DNA of 64,000 bases, from assembly GCF_027706745.1 (NCBI RefSeq), contig NZ_JAQFWP010000020.1, positions 1-64,000 on the forward strand, in the 5' to 3' direction. A model generated the notes under the pieces. The model did no database searches. It had not been told where the DNA came from and saw only the letters and a list, made by a program, of their open reading frames with translations. Below are positions 19,642 through 29,246 of the stretch, piece after piece; the first letter of the stretch is position 1, and each line of letters opens with the position of its first letter. The position numbers and the translations under genes are program-made. This DNA is from Nocardiopsis suaedae (lineage in GTDB: Bacteria; Actinomycetota; Actinomycetes; Streptosporangiales; Streptosporangiaceae).

Positions 19642-19658
19642 CATGTGCCCGGCACATG
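19642..19658. promoter_or_regulatory. Palindrome in ettA promoter region
   Basis: CATGTGCC-C-GGCACATG is perfectly symmetric. It ends 12 bases upstream of the TAGGCT -10-like box of ettA (minus strand 19625-19630), overlapping the expected -35 region, and begins one base past the DUF4192 stop codon. A repressor site or a short terminator for the upstream gene are both possible. Confidence 0.4.
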
Positions 19659-19659
19659 A

Positions 19660-20763
19660 TCACGGTGTCGGGCCCTCCGCCTCGGGGGGTTTCGGACACT
19701 CCGGCGGCCCATCGGCCGGACGGCCCGCCGGGGAGTTGCGCTCCAGCCACTCCGGGGTCACCGGGCGCCACCGGTCCGGCGAGATCCGGTGGTCCAGGGC
19801 CTGGCGGATCAGCGCCGCCATCGAGTAGCGCGGGGCCAGGCGGGCGACCCGCTCCAGGGCCGCCTCCGCGAGCGGGACGTCGCCGCCCAGCCAGGCCGCG
19901 AACGCCAGCAGCGAGCCCGGGGCGGCGGCGTAGGCGGGGTCGGCCATGCGGAACACCCTCCGCCACAGGTCGGTGTGGAGGGCGGCGTTCTCGGCGCGGA
20001 TGTGCACCCACGCCTCGTCCCGGACCCGCACCGACACCAGCAGCAGCGCGAGCCAGGCCACCCGGTCGGCGCCGCCCGGCGCGCGTCCGGCGAGCGCCCC
20101 GGCCACGGTGGCCCGGACCTCGCGCAGCCCCTCGGCGCGGAAGGCGACGCCGAAGGCCGCGTGGCCGCCGGTGTCCCGGGTGCTCCACATGCGGGCACAG
20201 CGGGCCTCGGCGGCGGTGGTGGCCCGGTCCATCCGGTCGCGCTCGGGCCCGTCCACCGGGGCCACCGCCTCCCGCGCACCCGGCGGCCCGCCGCGCGGCG
20301 CCCCGGTCCCGGACGGGACGGCCGGGGGTCCGGCCCGTGGCACCGGGACCCCTTCGGGCGGGCAGCAGTCGGGCGAGGGGCACAGGTAGGACCAGTAACG
20401 CCCGTCGGTGACACGGAGCGCGTCGCGCAGTTCGATGCCGTGCAGCCGGGCGGCCTCGCGCAGGGCGTCCATGCGCGGGGTGATCCGGGCGGCGGGACCG
20501 TAGCCGACGGCCAGTGCCGCGGCGCATCCTTCGGCCGCGAGCGCTTCGGCGGCGGCGTGGGCGAACCCGTCGGCGGGCTCGTCGGCGGGGGCGGACAGGG
20601 CGATGCGGACCCGGCCGGACGCTCCCCGGAGGCCGAGGACCACTACGGAGTCGTCGGGCGGGCCGCCGAGGAGGGCGGGGACGGCGCGGATGACGTCTTC
20701 GGGACGGCGCAGCGCGACCACGGGGGCCGCGGCGCCCGGGACCATGCGGTCATCTGAGCTCAT
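19660..20763 (-). CDS. DUF4192 family protein
   Basis: A 367-residue actinobacterial protein of unknown function (DUF4192). Typical parts are the N-terminal RPEDVIRAVPALLGGPPDDSVVVLGL, the segment RYWSYLCPSPDCCPPEGVPVP (about residues 122-142; the cysteines could bind metal) and the C-terminal helical repeat-like region containing LLAFAAWLGGDVPLAEAALERV. A Pro/Gly-rich stretch (about 144-170) splits the domain. No signal peptide or membrane segment. It may be cotranscribed with the diguanylate cyclase upstream (73-bp gap), with ettA having its own promoter. Homologues commonly occur as single genes; no function should be inferred from context. Confidence 0.85.
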   Translation of the reverse strand: MSSDDRMVPGAAAPVVALRRPEDVIRAVPALLGGPPDDSVVVLGLRGASGRVRIALSAPADEPADGFAHAAAEALAAEGCAAALAVGYGPAARITPRMDALREAARLHGIELRDALRVTDGRYWSYLCPSPDCCPPEGVPVPRAGPPAVPSGTGAPRGGPPGAREAVAPVDGPERDRMDRATTAAEARCARMWSTRDTGGHAAFGVAFRAEGLREVRATVAGALAGRAPGGADRVAWLALLLVSVRVRDEAWVHIRAENAALHTDLWRRVFRMADPAYAAAPGSLLAFAAWLGGDVPLAEAALERVARLAPRYSMAALIRQALDHRISPDRWRPVTPEWLERNSPAGRPADGPPECPKPPEAEGPTP

Positions 20764-20836
20764 GAGCCCACTGTGCGGGCGCCGCCACGCACGGCGGGGG
20801 CGGATTCTCCGCCTGTGGACAAGCGGGGTGCGCGGG

Positions 20837-22180
20837 TCAGGAACCGCGCGCGGTGCGGCGGGCCGGGGCCTGGTCCCCCCGCTTCTGACCGGGGACCAGG
20901 CCTTCCCCGGTGACGGGCAGGCGCACCCGGTCGCGGCCCGCGTCCTTGGCCCGGTACAGCGCGAGGTCGGCCAGGGCCATCAGGTCGACCAGGTCGTCCC
21001 CGTGCACGTGGAGCAGCGCCACCCCGACCGACACCGTCACGTCGATCGGCACCCCGTCCACGAGCGGCCGCAGCGCGCTCACCCGGCGGCGCAGGCGCTC
21101 GGCGACCTTGCACGCGTCGGCCAGGTCGGTCTCGGGCAGCAGGACGACGAACTCCTCTCCCCCGAACCGCCCGATGACGTCGCGGGGGCGGAGCTGCCCG
21201 TCCAGGGTCGTCGCCACCGCGTGCAGGATCTCGTCCCCGACCAGGTGGCCGTAGGTGTCGTTGACCCTCTTGAAGTGGTCGATGTCGATGATGAGCACCG
21301 CCGCCTGCAGCCGGTCCCGCCGCGCCTGCTCGATGACGGTGCCCGCCTCGCACTCCCAGGTGGCGGCGTTGAGCAGCCCCGTCTTGGGGTCGTTGCGGGC
21401 CGCCGCCTGGAGCTGCTGGTAGAGCAGGCTGCGCTGGAGGAGCAGCACCGGCGGCAGGGCGATGGCCAGGAGGAGCACCGACAGGCCGGAGAGGATCGCC
21501 ACCGTGATGCCGACGCACAGCTCCACGCTGTCGACGGTGACCGCCTCCCGGTCCCACAGCAGGCGGCGCCAGGGGGCGTCGGGGGCGCTGAGCCGGACGG
21601 CGACGGTGATGACCGCGGTGTTGAGGACGGTGAACAGGGCGCAGCACACGAACGCCAGCAACGCCCCAGAGGGAGTGAAGAGCACCTCGGGGACGGCCCG
21701 CTCGGCCTCTTCGGCGGGGATGCCGGCCACCTTGTGGAAGAGCCACGACGACGCCGCCCCGGCGATCGCGACCGAGGCGGCGTTGAACACCCTGCGGTGC
21801 ACCATGGTGCGCCGTATGCGGAATTGGAGGAGGAGGTAGACGGGGATGGGGATGAGCAGCGAATAGAGGGGCGGCAGGAGCAGGAGGGTCGGTATCCACC
21901 AGGCGCCGAAGAGGTCCCGGGTGAGGCCCGAGGGGGTGCCGAGGCGGCGCATCGCCTCCACGCACAGGGCCGCGCACAGCACCATGGCCGAGAAGAGGAG
22001 GGCGTCGCGGATGCGGAAGGGGGCGGCCGCCGCCGCGAAGAGGAGCGCGACGAGCGCCATCAGGAACACGGCGCCCATGAACGCGAGCATCGGCGGCGCT
22101 TGGCGGAAGACGGGCCACCCGCGCACCTTCCTCGCCAGGGACCGCGTGCAGGGCGTGACGCACCGCTCGGCCACCGCCAC
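20837..22180 (-). CDS. Membrane-bound diguanylate cyclase (GGDEF)
   Basis: A 447-residue protein with about eight N-terminal hydrophobic segments (MASE-like sensor, residues about 25-245) followed by a GGDEF domain (about 265-420). It should make cyclic di-GMP from GTP; in actinomycetes this signal controls development. The domain looks active: DPKTGLLNAATWE, DIDHFKRVNDTYGH, and GGEEF at about 337-341, with an RxxD inhibitory site (RPRD) five residues ahead, so product inhibition is expected. I chose GTG 22180, five bases after GGGGGAGG; GTG 22201 is also open. No EAL domain or neighbouring phosphodiesterase is seen. Confidence 0.92.
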   Translation of the reverse strand: MAVAERCVTPCTRSLARKVRGWPVFRQAPPMLAFMGAVFLMALVALLFAAAAAPFRIRDALLFSAMVLCAALCVEAMRRLGTPSGLTRDLFGAWWIPTLLLLPPLYSLLIPIPVYLLLQFRIRRTMVHRRVFNAASVAIAGAASSWLFHKVAGIPAEEAERAVPEVLFTPSGALLAFVCCALFTVLNTAVITVAVRLSAPDAPWRRLLWDREAVTVDSVELCVGITVAILSGLSVLLLAIALPPVLLLQRSLLYQQLQAAARNDPKTGLLNAATWECEAGTVIEQARRDRLQAAVLIIDIDHFKRVNDTYGHLVGDEILHAVATTLDGQLRPRDVIGRFGGEEFVVLLPETDLADACKVAERLRRRVSALRPLVDGVPIDVTVSVGVALLHVHGDDLVDLMALADLALYRAKDAGRDRVRLPVTGEGLVPGQKRGDQAPARRTARGS

Positions 22181-22668
22181 CTCGACCTCCCCCGATCGCA
22201 CCCGACACCCGCACCGCGGGCGGAAGGCCCCGCCCGTGAATTACAGCCAGTGACACCCTAATCGCCGATTGTGCTGACGCGAGCGGAAACGAATACATTC
22301 AGCGCCGGGAGGCCCTGGAAAGCCGAGGGTTTCCGCAGGAGGGGCCCAAACACCATGGCAACGGAGCGTGGCGGCGGATCGCCGGGCACCCCAGGCGCCC
22401 GCCAGACGCCAGGACGCGGAAGGAGGGGGAAGCCGGCGACGGAGGACGGCCGACGGCGATCACGGCAGCGCTACCGGCCGTGGGGCGTGTACGTGGTCAT
22501 TGTGGGGGGGGCGGCGACCACGCGGACGCCCGGCGGCCGACAGCGCCGCCGCGAGGGCCGCTGACGTTCGCCGTCGCCGCCCTCCACCCCGCACCGCACC
22601 GGCCCGCCGCCCGGCCAGGGCCCCTGAGCGGGGGACCTGCCGCCCCGGCCCCTGCCGTTGCCCGGCCG
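22181..22668. other. Gene-free region with repeat copy
   Basis: 488 bp between the cyclase (minus, starting at 22180) and the end of the second dynamin-like gene. It contains the cyclase promoter region and repeat copy 3 (22516-22662). I see no additional gene. Confidence 0.45.
22516..22662 (-). repeat. Intergenic repeat family, copy 3
   Basis: On the minus strand the unit reads GGTCCCCCGCTCAGG (22627-22645), GGTGGAGGGCGGCGACGG (about 22572-22590), AACGTCAGCGGCC, GGCGCTGTCGGCCGCCGGGCG and CGCGTGGTC. It stops before the GGGCGGTTCCC block, so this copy is 3'-truncated relative to the right-end units. It lies directly downstream of the dynamin-like operon. Confidence 0.65.
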
Positions 22669-25600
22669 CTACTCGGCCTTGGACGCCAGTGCCGCCTCCA
22701 GCGACTCCGTGAATCGCCGGTACTCGGCCAGCTCCTGCTCGATCGGGGAGACGACCTCCTCCGTCGCCGCGGCGGCGATGCCCTCCTCGGCTTGGGCCTC
22801 CACCACCTCGCGGCGCTTGGACGCCGCGACGCCCACCAGGTTCCTGCAGCCCACACCGGTCAACCAGCCGACCGCCAGCGCCGCCAGCGCGACCGCCGCC
22901 GCCAGGCCCAGGAACACCGGCGAATCCAGGACCGCCACACCGGTCATCCCGCCGCCCAGCCAGCTCGCCAGCACGGTCCCCGCCCAGGCCAGTCCGACCC
23001 CGGCGACCGCGATCAGCGCGTACTGCAGCGCGCGCACCCCGGACCACCAGCCCGGCCCGTCGTCGCTCTCCGGCAGTGACGCCCCCACCGCCGTGCCCAG
23101 CCTGCCCGTCAGGCCCACGACCCCGCCGCGGGCCGCCGAGCGCAGCCGCTTGGGCCACGGCGCGGGCAGGTCCTTGCCCACCGACTCGGCAGCGTCCACC
23201 GCCGCCTGCTCGATCTCGGCCTCCTGCGCCTCCACCGGCCGCGTCGACGCCTCGCCCCCGGTCTCCCGCAGGAACTCCATCCGGGCCAGCCGCACCGGGT
23301 CGCGGCGCAGCCGCCCCAGCCACCGGGTGACGGGCCATCCGACCCTGCGCGCCCCGCGCAGCTCGTAGGCGGTCTCCACCGAGTCGGCCAGCGCCGCCAC
23401 GCCGCACGCCTCCATCAGCCGCGCGACCAGGCGCGACCGGTCCGCGTCCGGGACGCCCCGCGGTGTGGGCCCCTCCGGACCGCGGTAGCGCTCGAACCGC
23501 CGGGCCACGCCGTCCAGGTCGGCCACCAGCCGGTCGATGAGCGCCCGCCGCTCGACCACCGTCTCGGTCAGCAGCTCCCGCAGCTCGCGGATGCCCTGGC
23601 CGGTGACGGTCGAGGTGGTCAGCACCCGCGGGTGCACCCCCGACTCGGTCTCCAGCAGCCGCCGCAGGTCGGTGAGCAGCTCCTCCAGCTCCTCCGGCTC
23701 CACCCGGTCGACCTGGTTCAGCACCGCCACGGTCACCGCCCCGTACCCGGACATCTCGGCCAGGTACCGGTGGTGCACGGCCGCGTCGGCGTACTTCTGC
23801 GGGTCCAGCACCCACACCAGCAGGTCGGCCGCGCCGATCAGGCGGTCGGCCTCGGCGGTGTGCATCGCCCGCACCGAGTCGTGGTCGGGCAGGTCCATCA
23901 GGATGAGCCCGGACAGCTCCGAGTGGTCCCGGTCCAGCTCGCTGGTGCGCGAGTGGCGCTGCCGCGGCGGCACCCCGAGCCAGCCCAGCAGCTCGTCCGC
24001 GCCCTCGTTGCCCCACACGCAGGCGTGCGCGGTGGACGTGGTGGGCCGGGTGATGCCCACCCGCGAGAACTCCAGCCCGCACAGGGTGTTGAACAGCGAC
24101 GACTTGCCGCTGCCGGTGCCCCCGGCCAGCGCCACCACGGTGTGCGCGGCCGACAGCCGCAGCCGCGCACCGGCGTGGTTGAGCAGGTGGCGGGCGCGGG
24201 CGGTCTCCTCGTCGCCCAGGTCCTGGCCGCCGACCTCCAGGACCGAGGCGAGTCCGTCGAGGCGCTCGATGAGCTGCTCGCGCGTGGTCTCCGGCATGGG
24301 CTGCCAGTACTCGCGCGTCGTGGGCACGTAGTCGTCGCCATCGTCGGTGAACGCCGACACGGGCGCGGGCGCGGCCTCCTCGACGCCCCCCTCCGGGGCC
24401 GAATCGCCGTCGGTGTCCGCCGCCGCGGGCGCGGCCGCGGTGTCGGCGGCTCCGTCGTCCTCGGGCGTGCCGTCCGATGCGCCGTCGTCCGACGCGTCGT
24501 CCCCGGTCCGCGCGGTGGGGGCGGGTTCGTCCCCCGGCGCCGAGGTGTCCGCGGGAGCCTCAGCGCTCGACGGGACGTCGGCGGACCCGTCGCCGTCCGG
24601 CGCCTCACCCGACCCGTCCTCGTCGGCGGCCGTGGCGAGCCTGGGCCGACCCGTCTCGGGGTCGACGGCCGGGAACGACCCGGTGGGCCTGCGACCCGCG
24701 ATGCGCGTGTCCGCGTCGGCGTCGACCGCCTCGGCCAGGCTCCCCACCCAGCCCGCCAAGCCGTCGGGGTCGTCGACGTCCTCGTCATCGGGGTCGGCGC
24801 CGCGCTCGGCGCCGCTCGGGTCGGCGCTGTCGGCACGGCCGGTCCGGTCGGCGCTGTCGGGCGTCTCGGCCCGGTCGGAGGCGCCGTCCGGCGTGTCCGC
24901 CTCGTCCGCCGTCTCGTCCACCGCCGACCGCTGGGCCCCTTCGGCCTCGGCCCGCTTGCGGCGCGGCGCCGCATGCCGACCCCGGGACGGGCGGTCCCGC
25001 CGGTCGGCGCCGTCCTCATCGCGTTCGTGCTCGGCCGCCTCACCCTCGGGGCGGTCGCTGCCGCCCGAGCGGTCGGAGCGGTCGGCCCGGTCCTCCGCGT
25101 CCGGGGACGCGTCCCGGTCCTGCTCGCCCCCGGCCTCCGCGACGCGCCCCGCGGCGGCCCGGTCGGCCTGCGGGGCCCGTGGCGCATGCCGAACGGCCTC
25201 GGCACCGTCACCGGCGCCGGAGGCCCCCATGCCGGGCCAGTCGCCCTCCTCGGCCCCGGCCCAGGCGTCGTCCCCGCCGAACCGGTCCGCGGCGCGGCCG
25301 AGCGACGGGTAGGGACCCGAGTCACGGTCCTGCTCTCCCCGCCCCCCGGGCCACTCTCCCCCGCCGGGCTCCCCGGCCCCGGCGGCGCCTCCGGGCTCTT
25401 CGGCCCCTTCCGGATCCGCCCCCGGGTCGGCGTCCTCGGACCGCTCGTCGACGGCGCGGCGCAGCGACGGGTAGGCGCTCTGCGGCCCGGTGTCCGGCCG
25501 CGACGGCGGCCACGCGTCGCCCTCGGGCGGCGCCGAACGGGTCGGGCCCGAGTGCAGCCAGCCGGCGTCGGTCCCGCCGCCCGGTACGACGTACCCGGAC

Positions 25601-25692
25601 CATTCGCCCGTGCCCGGGCCGGAGGGGCGCTCGCGGTCCGCGGGCGCCTGCGGCTCCTCATCCGCCTGGGCGGGGTTCCGGTGAGTGGTCAT
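22669..25692 (-). CDS. Dynamin-like GTPase with membrane anchor (DynB-like)
   Basis: A 1007-residue protein. About 460 N-terminal residues are acidic, Asp/Glu/Ala/Pro/Ser-rich and probably disordered; then comes a G domain with P-loop GGTGSGKSS (about 523), switch ITRPTTSTAH, DLPDHDS (G3, about 600) and NQVDRVEP (G4, about 660). Two strongly hydrophobic segments (about 895-920 and 930-955) sit near the C-terminus, followed by a helical tail. It matches the YfjP/dynamin-related GTPase partner of DynA; in Streptomyces DynA and DynB stabilise sporulation septa. The ATG overlaps the upstream dynA-like stop by 4 bases, so they are coupled. The very long N-terminal region is unusual. Confidence 0.82.
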   Translation of the reverse strand: MTTHRNPAQADEEPQAPADRERPSGPGTGEWSGYVVPGGGTDAGWLHSGPTRSAPPEGDAWPPSRPDTGPQSAYPSLRRAVDERSEDADPGADPEGAEEPGGAAGAGEPGGGEWPGGRGEQDRDSGPYPSLGRAADRFGGDDAWAGAEEGDWPGMGASGAGDGAEAVRHAPRAPQADRAAAGRVAEAGGEQDRDASPDAEDRADRSDRSGGSDRPEGEAAEHERDEDGADRRDRPSRGRHAAPRRKRAEAEGAQRSAVDETADEADTPDGASDRAETPDSADRTGRADSADPSGAERGADPDDEDVDDPDGLAGWVGSLAEAVDADADTRIAGRRPTGSFPAVDPETGRPRLATAADEDGSGEAPDGDGSADVPSSAEAPADTSAPGDEPAPTARTGDDASDDGASDGTPEDDGAADTAAAPAAADTDGDSAPEGGVEEAAPAPVSAFTDDGDDYVPTTREYWQPMPETTREQLIERLDGLASVLEVGGQDLGDEETARARHLLNHAGARLRLSAAHTVVALAGGTGSGKSSLFNTLCGLEFSRVGITRPTTSTAHACVWGNEGADELLGWLGVPPRQRHSRTSELDRDHSELSGLILMDLPDHDSVRAMHTAEADRLIGAADLLVWVLDPQKYADAAVHHRYLAEMSGYGAVTVAVLNQVDRVEPEELEELLTDLRRLLETESGVHPRVLTTSTVTGQGIRELRELLTETVVERRALIDRLVADLDGVARRFERYRGPEGPTPRGVPDADRSRLVARLMEACGVAALADSVETAYELRGARRVGWPVTRWLGRLRRDPVRLARMEFLRETGGEASTRPVEAQEAEIEQAAVDAAESVGKDLPAPWPKRLRSAARGGVVGLTGRLGTAVGASLPESDDGPGWWSGVRALQYALIAVAGVGLAWAGTVLASWLGGGMTGVAVLDSPVFLGLAAAVALAALAVGWLTGVGCRNLVGVAASKRREVVEAQAEEGIAAAATEEVVSPIEQELAEYRRFTESLEAALASKAE

Positions 25693-27602
25693 CGCGCAAT
25701 CTCAAGGTTGTACGTGGCTTGATAGAGCTGTACGGCGTCGTCCTCGCCGGGCAGCCCGGCCGCCGCGAGCGCGTCGGTGAACCGCCCCTTCTCCGCGCTG
25801 AGCAGGCCGCCGATCCGCCCCCGCAGGTCGTCGCGGGCCGCCGCACCTATGCTACGCAGCGATTCCGCTCCGAACAGCCCTTTCAGCAGCCTCTGGGGAG
25901 AGGGCCCCGAACCGCGCCGGGCGTCGTCGAGCCGCGGGAAGCCCAGCAGCTCGATGATCAGCACGAGCGTGAACGCCTCCTTGTCGAAGGTGACGAACTT
26001 GGCGACGCTGCGCTTGGTCGCCCCGTCGGCGGTGATCATCGAGGCGACGGTGTCCTGCCATTCGGCCACGGCGGTGCGCACCCGCGCCGGGAACCCGTCC
26101 GCCCCGTCGCCCGCGTAGGCCTCGGCCAGCCGGGCCCCGCCCGGCACCTGCTCCCAGGACTCCACGACCCGGTCGGCCGCGCGCTGGGCGGCGGCGACCA
26201 CCAGCGCCTCCAGGCCGCCGCGGACCGCCTCCTGCAGGGCCTCGATGCGCGGCGCGGCGGCCTCGGCCGCCTTGGCCTTGCGCTTGCCGCGCAGCCGGAG
26301 CGTGCGCATCAGTTCGCCGCTGGCGGCGATGTCGTGCCAGCGGGCCAGCAGGTTGCCGCGCAGCAGCGACCCGTCCTCCAGGGCCTCGGAGATCTCGTCG
26401 GCCGCCTCGCCGTAGGCCGACCGCACCGACGCCTCCAGCCGCTGGGCGACCTCGACCTGCACCTCCACCTGCCGGGCCAGCTCGGGCACCCGCTCCCGGA
26501 AGCTGTCGATCACCCCGATGAAGGTGCGCCGCGACACCCGCGCGCGCTGCACCAGGTCGCCGGCCACGTCCGCGAGGTAGAACCGGATAGGGTCGGCGAC
26601 GTTGGACGTGAAGCGCTCGCCCGCGATCTGGTCGGTCTCGGGGATGGTGAACCGCGACGCCCCGCCCAGGCCGTTGGCCTCCAGCATGGCGCCGAAGTGG
26701 TCGAGGAGCTGCTGCCGCCCGCGCTCGGGAACCCGGGAGAGCACGACCGCCATGGACGTGTCGCGGTCCCGGGCCACCTGCAGGAACTCCCACACCCGCG
26801 CGTCGGCGTAGCGGCGGCTGGTGGTGACGAACACCCACAGGTCGGCGGCGTCGAGGAACTTGGCGGCGAACTCGTGGTGGGCCGCCACCGCCGAGTCGAC
26901 GTCGGGGGTGTCCAGCAGCGCCACGCCCTTGGGCATGGACTCGCTGGCGGCCAGCACCAGCATGCCGTCCTTGCCGGGCATGGCCAGCCCCTGCTGGCGC
27001 ACCCGGGGCAGGGTCGGCAGGAAGGAGGCCTCGCTGAACCAGTCGACGTCGTCGGGGTGGCAGGCCAGCACCGGGCTGTTGGTGGTGGGGCGGCGCACCC
27101 CCGTGGTGGTGACCTGCTCCCCCACCAGGCTGTTCACCAGGGTGGACTTGCCCGCCCCGGTGGATCCGGCCACCGCGACCAGCAGCGGGGTGTCCGGGCG
27201 CCGCACCCGCGGCAGCACGAAGTCCTCCAGCTGGTGCAGCACGTCGGAGCGGGCCGCCGCGCCCTCGGCCGCGCCGGGCAGGTCCTCGGCGAACTCCAGG
27301 CCGCGGATGCGGGTGCGCAGGTTCTCCAGCACCGCCTCGAAGCGGGTGTCTCCCGAGGCCCGCCCACGGTGCTTGGCCCGTCCCGCGAGGCCGCCGTTCC
27401 CGTGCCGTCCTTCGGCCGTGCCGGTCGCGGGCGCGCCCGGGGGCGCGGCCGGGGCGGCTCCGGAGTCCGGCCCGGCGTCGCCGTCCCCGGCGCCGGCCAC
27501 GTCCGGAACTGCAGGCGGCCGAGACATCGCGCTTCCGCCCTTCTCGTCGTCGGTCAAGGTCGGGGGCTCCGGGCCGCCGGGCCCAGATCCCGTGGTCGTC
27601 AC
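25689..27602 (-). CDS. Dynamin-like GTPase (DynA-like)
   Basis: A 637-residue dynamin-family GTPase. After a disordered N-terminus (about 75 residues) come the P-loop GSTGAGKSTLVNSLVG (about residue 147), the switch TTTGVRRPTTNSP, DTPDVDS (G3, about 230) and a long helical stalk. A hydrophobic VLIIELLGF segment near residue 555 may be the membrane-contact paddle. With its coupled partner it probably forms a membrane-remodelling or septum-stabilising complex. GTG 27602 overlaps the cobA stop as GTGA; an internal ATG at 27527 has a better Shine-Dalgarno (AAGGGCGGAAG) and is an alternative start. Its position behind a B12 gene is probably transcriptional convenience. Confidence 0.85.
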   Translation of the reverse strand: MTTTGSGPGGPEPPTLTDDEKGGSAMSRPPAVPDVAGAGDGDAGPDSGAAPAAPPGAPATGTAEGRHGNGGLAGRAKHRGRASGDTRFEAVLENLRTRIRGLEFAEDLPGAAEGAAARSDVLHQLEDFVLPRVRRPDTPLLVAVAGSTGAGKSTLVNSLVGEQVTTTGVRRPTTNSPVLACHPDDVDWFSEASFLPTLPRVRQQGLAMPGKDGMLVLAASESMPKGVALLDTPDVDSAVAAHHEFAAKFLDAADLWVFVTTSRRYADARVWEFLQVARDRDTSMAVVLSRVPERGRQQLLDHFGAMLEANGLGGASRFTIPETDQIAGERFTSNVADPIRFYLADVAGDLVQRARVSRRTFIGVIDSFRERVPELARQVEVQVEVAQRLEASVRSAYGEAADEISEALEDGSLLRGNLLARWHDIAASGELMRTLRLRGKRKAKAAEAAAPRIEALQEAVRGGLEALVVAAAQRAADRVVESWEQVPGGARLAEAYAGDGADGFPARVRTAVAEWQDTVASMITADGATKRSVAKFVTFDKEAFTLVLIIELLGFPRLDDARRGSGPSPQRLLKGLFGAESLRSIGAAARDDLRGRIGGLLSAEKGRFTDALAAAGLPGEDDAVQLYQATYNLEIAR

Positions 27603-28888
27603 CGGGGGCCGCCCGCGCCGGGGTCCGAACCCGCGCGCCCCGCGGGTTCCCCCGCCCCCCAGTGCAGTATGTCAAGTTCCCGGGCCGCGTCGACCACTTC
27701 GCCGATGACGAGCACCGCGGGCGGGCGCACCCCGGCCTCGCGGAGCACGGTCCCGGCGGTCTCCAGGGTGGCGGCGGTGGTCCTCTGGGTGGGCAGGGTG
27801 GCGTCCTGCACGGCGGCGACCGGCGTGGAGGGGGCGCGGCCGTGCCGGACCAGCGCCTCGGCGACGGCCTCCGCGCGCTCCACGCCCATGAGGACGACGA
27901 TGGTGCCGTTGGAGCGCGCCAGGGCCGCCCAGTCGACGGTGGAGCGCTCGTCGTCGGGCGCCACGTGCGCGGAGACGACGTGCACCTCCTGGGAGACGCC
28001 GCGGTGGGTGGGGGGCACGCCGACACTGGCGGGCGCCGCGAGGGCGCTGGTCACGCCGGGCACGACGGTGAACGGGACCCCGGCGGCGGCGCAGGCGGCC
28101 GCCTCCTCGCCGCCGCGGCCGAAGACGAACGGGTCGCCGCCCTTGAGGCGGACGACGAAGCGCCCCTCCTCGGCCCGCTCGACCAGCAGGCGGTTGATGT
28201 CCTCCTGGGTCATGGAGCGGCCGTAGGGGATCTTGGCGGCGTCGACGATCTCGACGTCGGCGGGCAGCCGGTCGAGTAGGGACATGGGGGCCAGCCGGTC
28301 GACCACGACCACGTCGGCCTGGGAGAGGAGCTGGCGGCCGCGGACGGTGATCAGCCCGGGGTCGCCGGGGCCGCCGCCGACCAGCGCCACCCCGCGCAGG
28401 GGGGAGCGGCCGCGGCGGGCGTCGAGGCTGCCGTCGCCCAGGCCCTCGACCACGGCGTCGCGCAGCCCGGCGGCGCGGCGGGGGTCGCCGTCGGCGACGA
28501 CGCCGACGGTGGCCCCGGCGGCCGAGCCGCTGGCGGGGGTCCAGGCGGAGGAGGCGTGCCGGTCGTCGGCGCGCACGCACCACAGGCGGGCGCGGTCGGC
28601 CTCGTCGGCGACGGCGGCGTTGGTCTCGGGGCTGTCGGTGGCCGCGTGCACGAGCCGGATGTCGCCGTTGGCGGGGTCGGTGACATCGCCCTCACGGTAG
28701 GTGCGCCGGTGCCAGGTGATGCGGCCGGCCGAGGCGAGCCCTTCGAGGGTCGCGGTGGCCTCGGGAGCGACGAGCACCACGTCGGCGCCGGCCTCCAGCA
28801 GCACCGGGACGCGGCGTTGGGCGACCCGCCCGCCGCCGACGACCAGCGCCGTCCGCCCTTCCATGCGCAAACCGAGCAGATACGTCAC
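27599..28888 (-). CDS. cobA: Uroporphyrinogen-III C-methyltransferase / precorrin-2 dehydrogenase
   Basis: A 429-residue bifunctional, CysG-like protein, the first committed step to B12 and siroheme. The N-terminal Rossmann domain (VVGGGRVAQRRVPVLLEAGADV, about residues 14-35) is the precorrin-2 dehydrogenase part, shorter than E. coli CysG. The C-terminal SUMT domain (about 160-410) has LVGGGPGDPGLITVRG, VVVDRLAP, RLKGGDPFVFGRGGEE and PGVTSALAAPA, which bind S-adenosylmethionine. GTG 28888 with GGAGGG nine bases upstream is a clear start; the frame upstream to 29005 has no family similarity. It is the head of an operon with two dynamin-like GTPases (GTGA, ATGA overlaps). Confidence 0.92.
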   Translation of the reverse strand: MTYLLGLRMEGRTALVVGGGRVAQRRVPVLLEAGADVVLVAPEATATLEGLASAGRITWHRRTYREGDVTDPANGDIRLVHAATDSPETNAAVADEADRARLWCVRADDRHASSAWTPASGSAAGATVGVVADGDPRRAAGLRDAVVEGLGDGSLDARRGRSPLRGVALVGGGPGDPGLITVRGRQLLSQADVVVVDRLAPMSLLDRLPADVEIVDAAKIPYGRSMTQEDINRLLVERAEEGRFVVRLKGGDPFVFGRGGEEAAACAAAGVPFTVVPGVTSALAAPASVGVPPTHRGVSQEVHVVSAHVAPDDERSTVDWAALARSNGTIVVLMGVERAEAVAEALVRHGRAPSTPVAAVQDATLPTQRTTAATLETAGTVLREAGVRPPAVLVIGEVVDAARELDILHWGAGEPAGRAGSDPGAGGPR

Positions 28889-29246
28889 CGAGGAAGCCCT
28901 CCAGATCCGTCGTCGCGTTATCGCGGCGGGCGGACGCCCTGCCGCGACGGTCGGGCGCACGGCGCGCCGGCGGTGGCGGCCGAGGTGGCGGTCACCGGAC
29001 GGCACCCTGCGTCAGGGTCCCGAAAATACCGTGCCAAACCGTCTCGGGGTTCACGTTTCCCACCGATTCGACGCGTCCCATGCCCTGCCTCACTGTATAT
29101 ACACCTCTCGGGCACGCTCCTTGCCCGCGGGGCACATCACACCGAAGAAGCCTAAGTGCCCTGCGAACAAGGACAGGGCACGCCGACGGTCCGATCCGGT
29201 CACGGCCGGGCGCGCGCCTCTCGGGACGGGGGACGCCCCCTCCGTT

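Noticed and set aside
24347-25686. Plus-strand frames opposite the disordered part of the DynB-like gene
   Set aside because: They are Ser/Ala- or Arg-rich mirror frames of a low-complexity coding region, with no start signals.
28889-29005. Extended N-terminus of CobA up to ATG 29005
   Set aside because: The extra 39 residues are Arg-rich without similarity; GTG 28888 has a GGAGGG at proper distance and matches family length.
29040-29110. A tRNA gene suggested by a TCGAATC-like segment
   Set aside because: No acceptor stem or cloverleaf can be formed around it.
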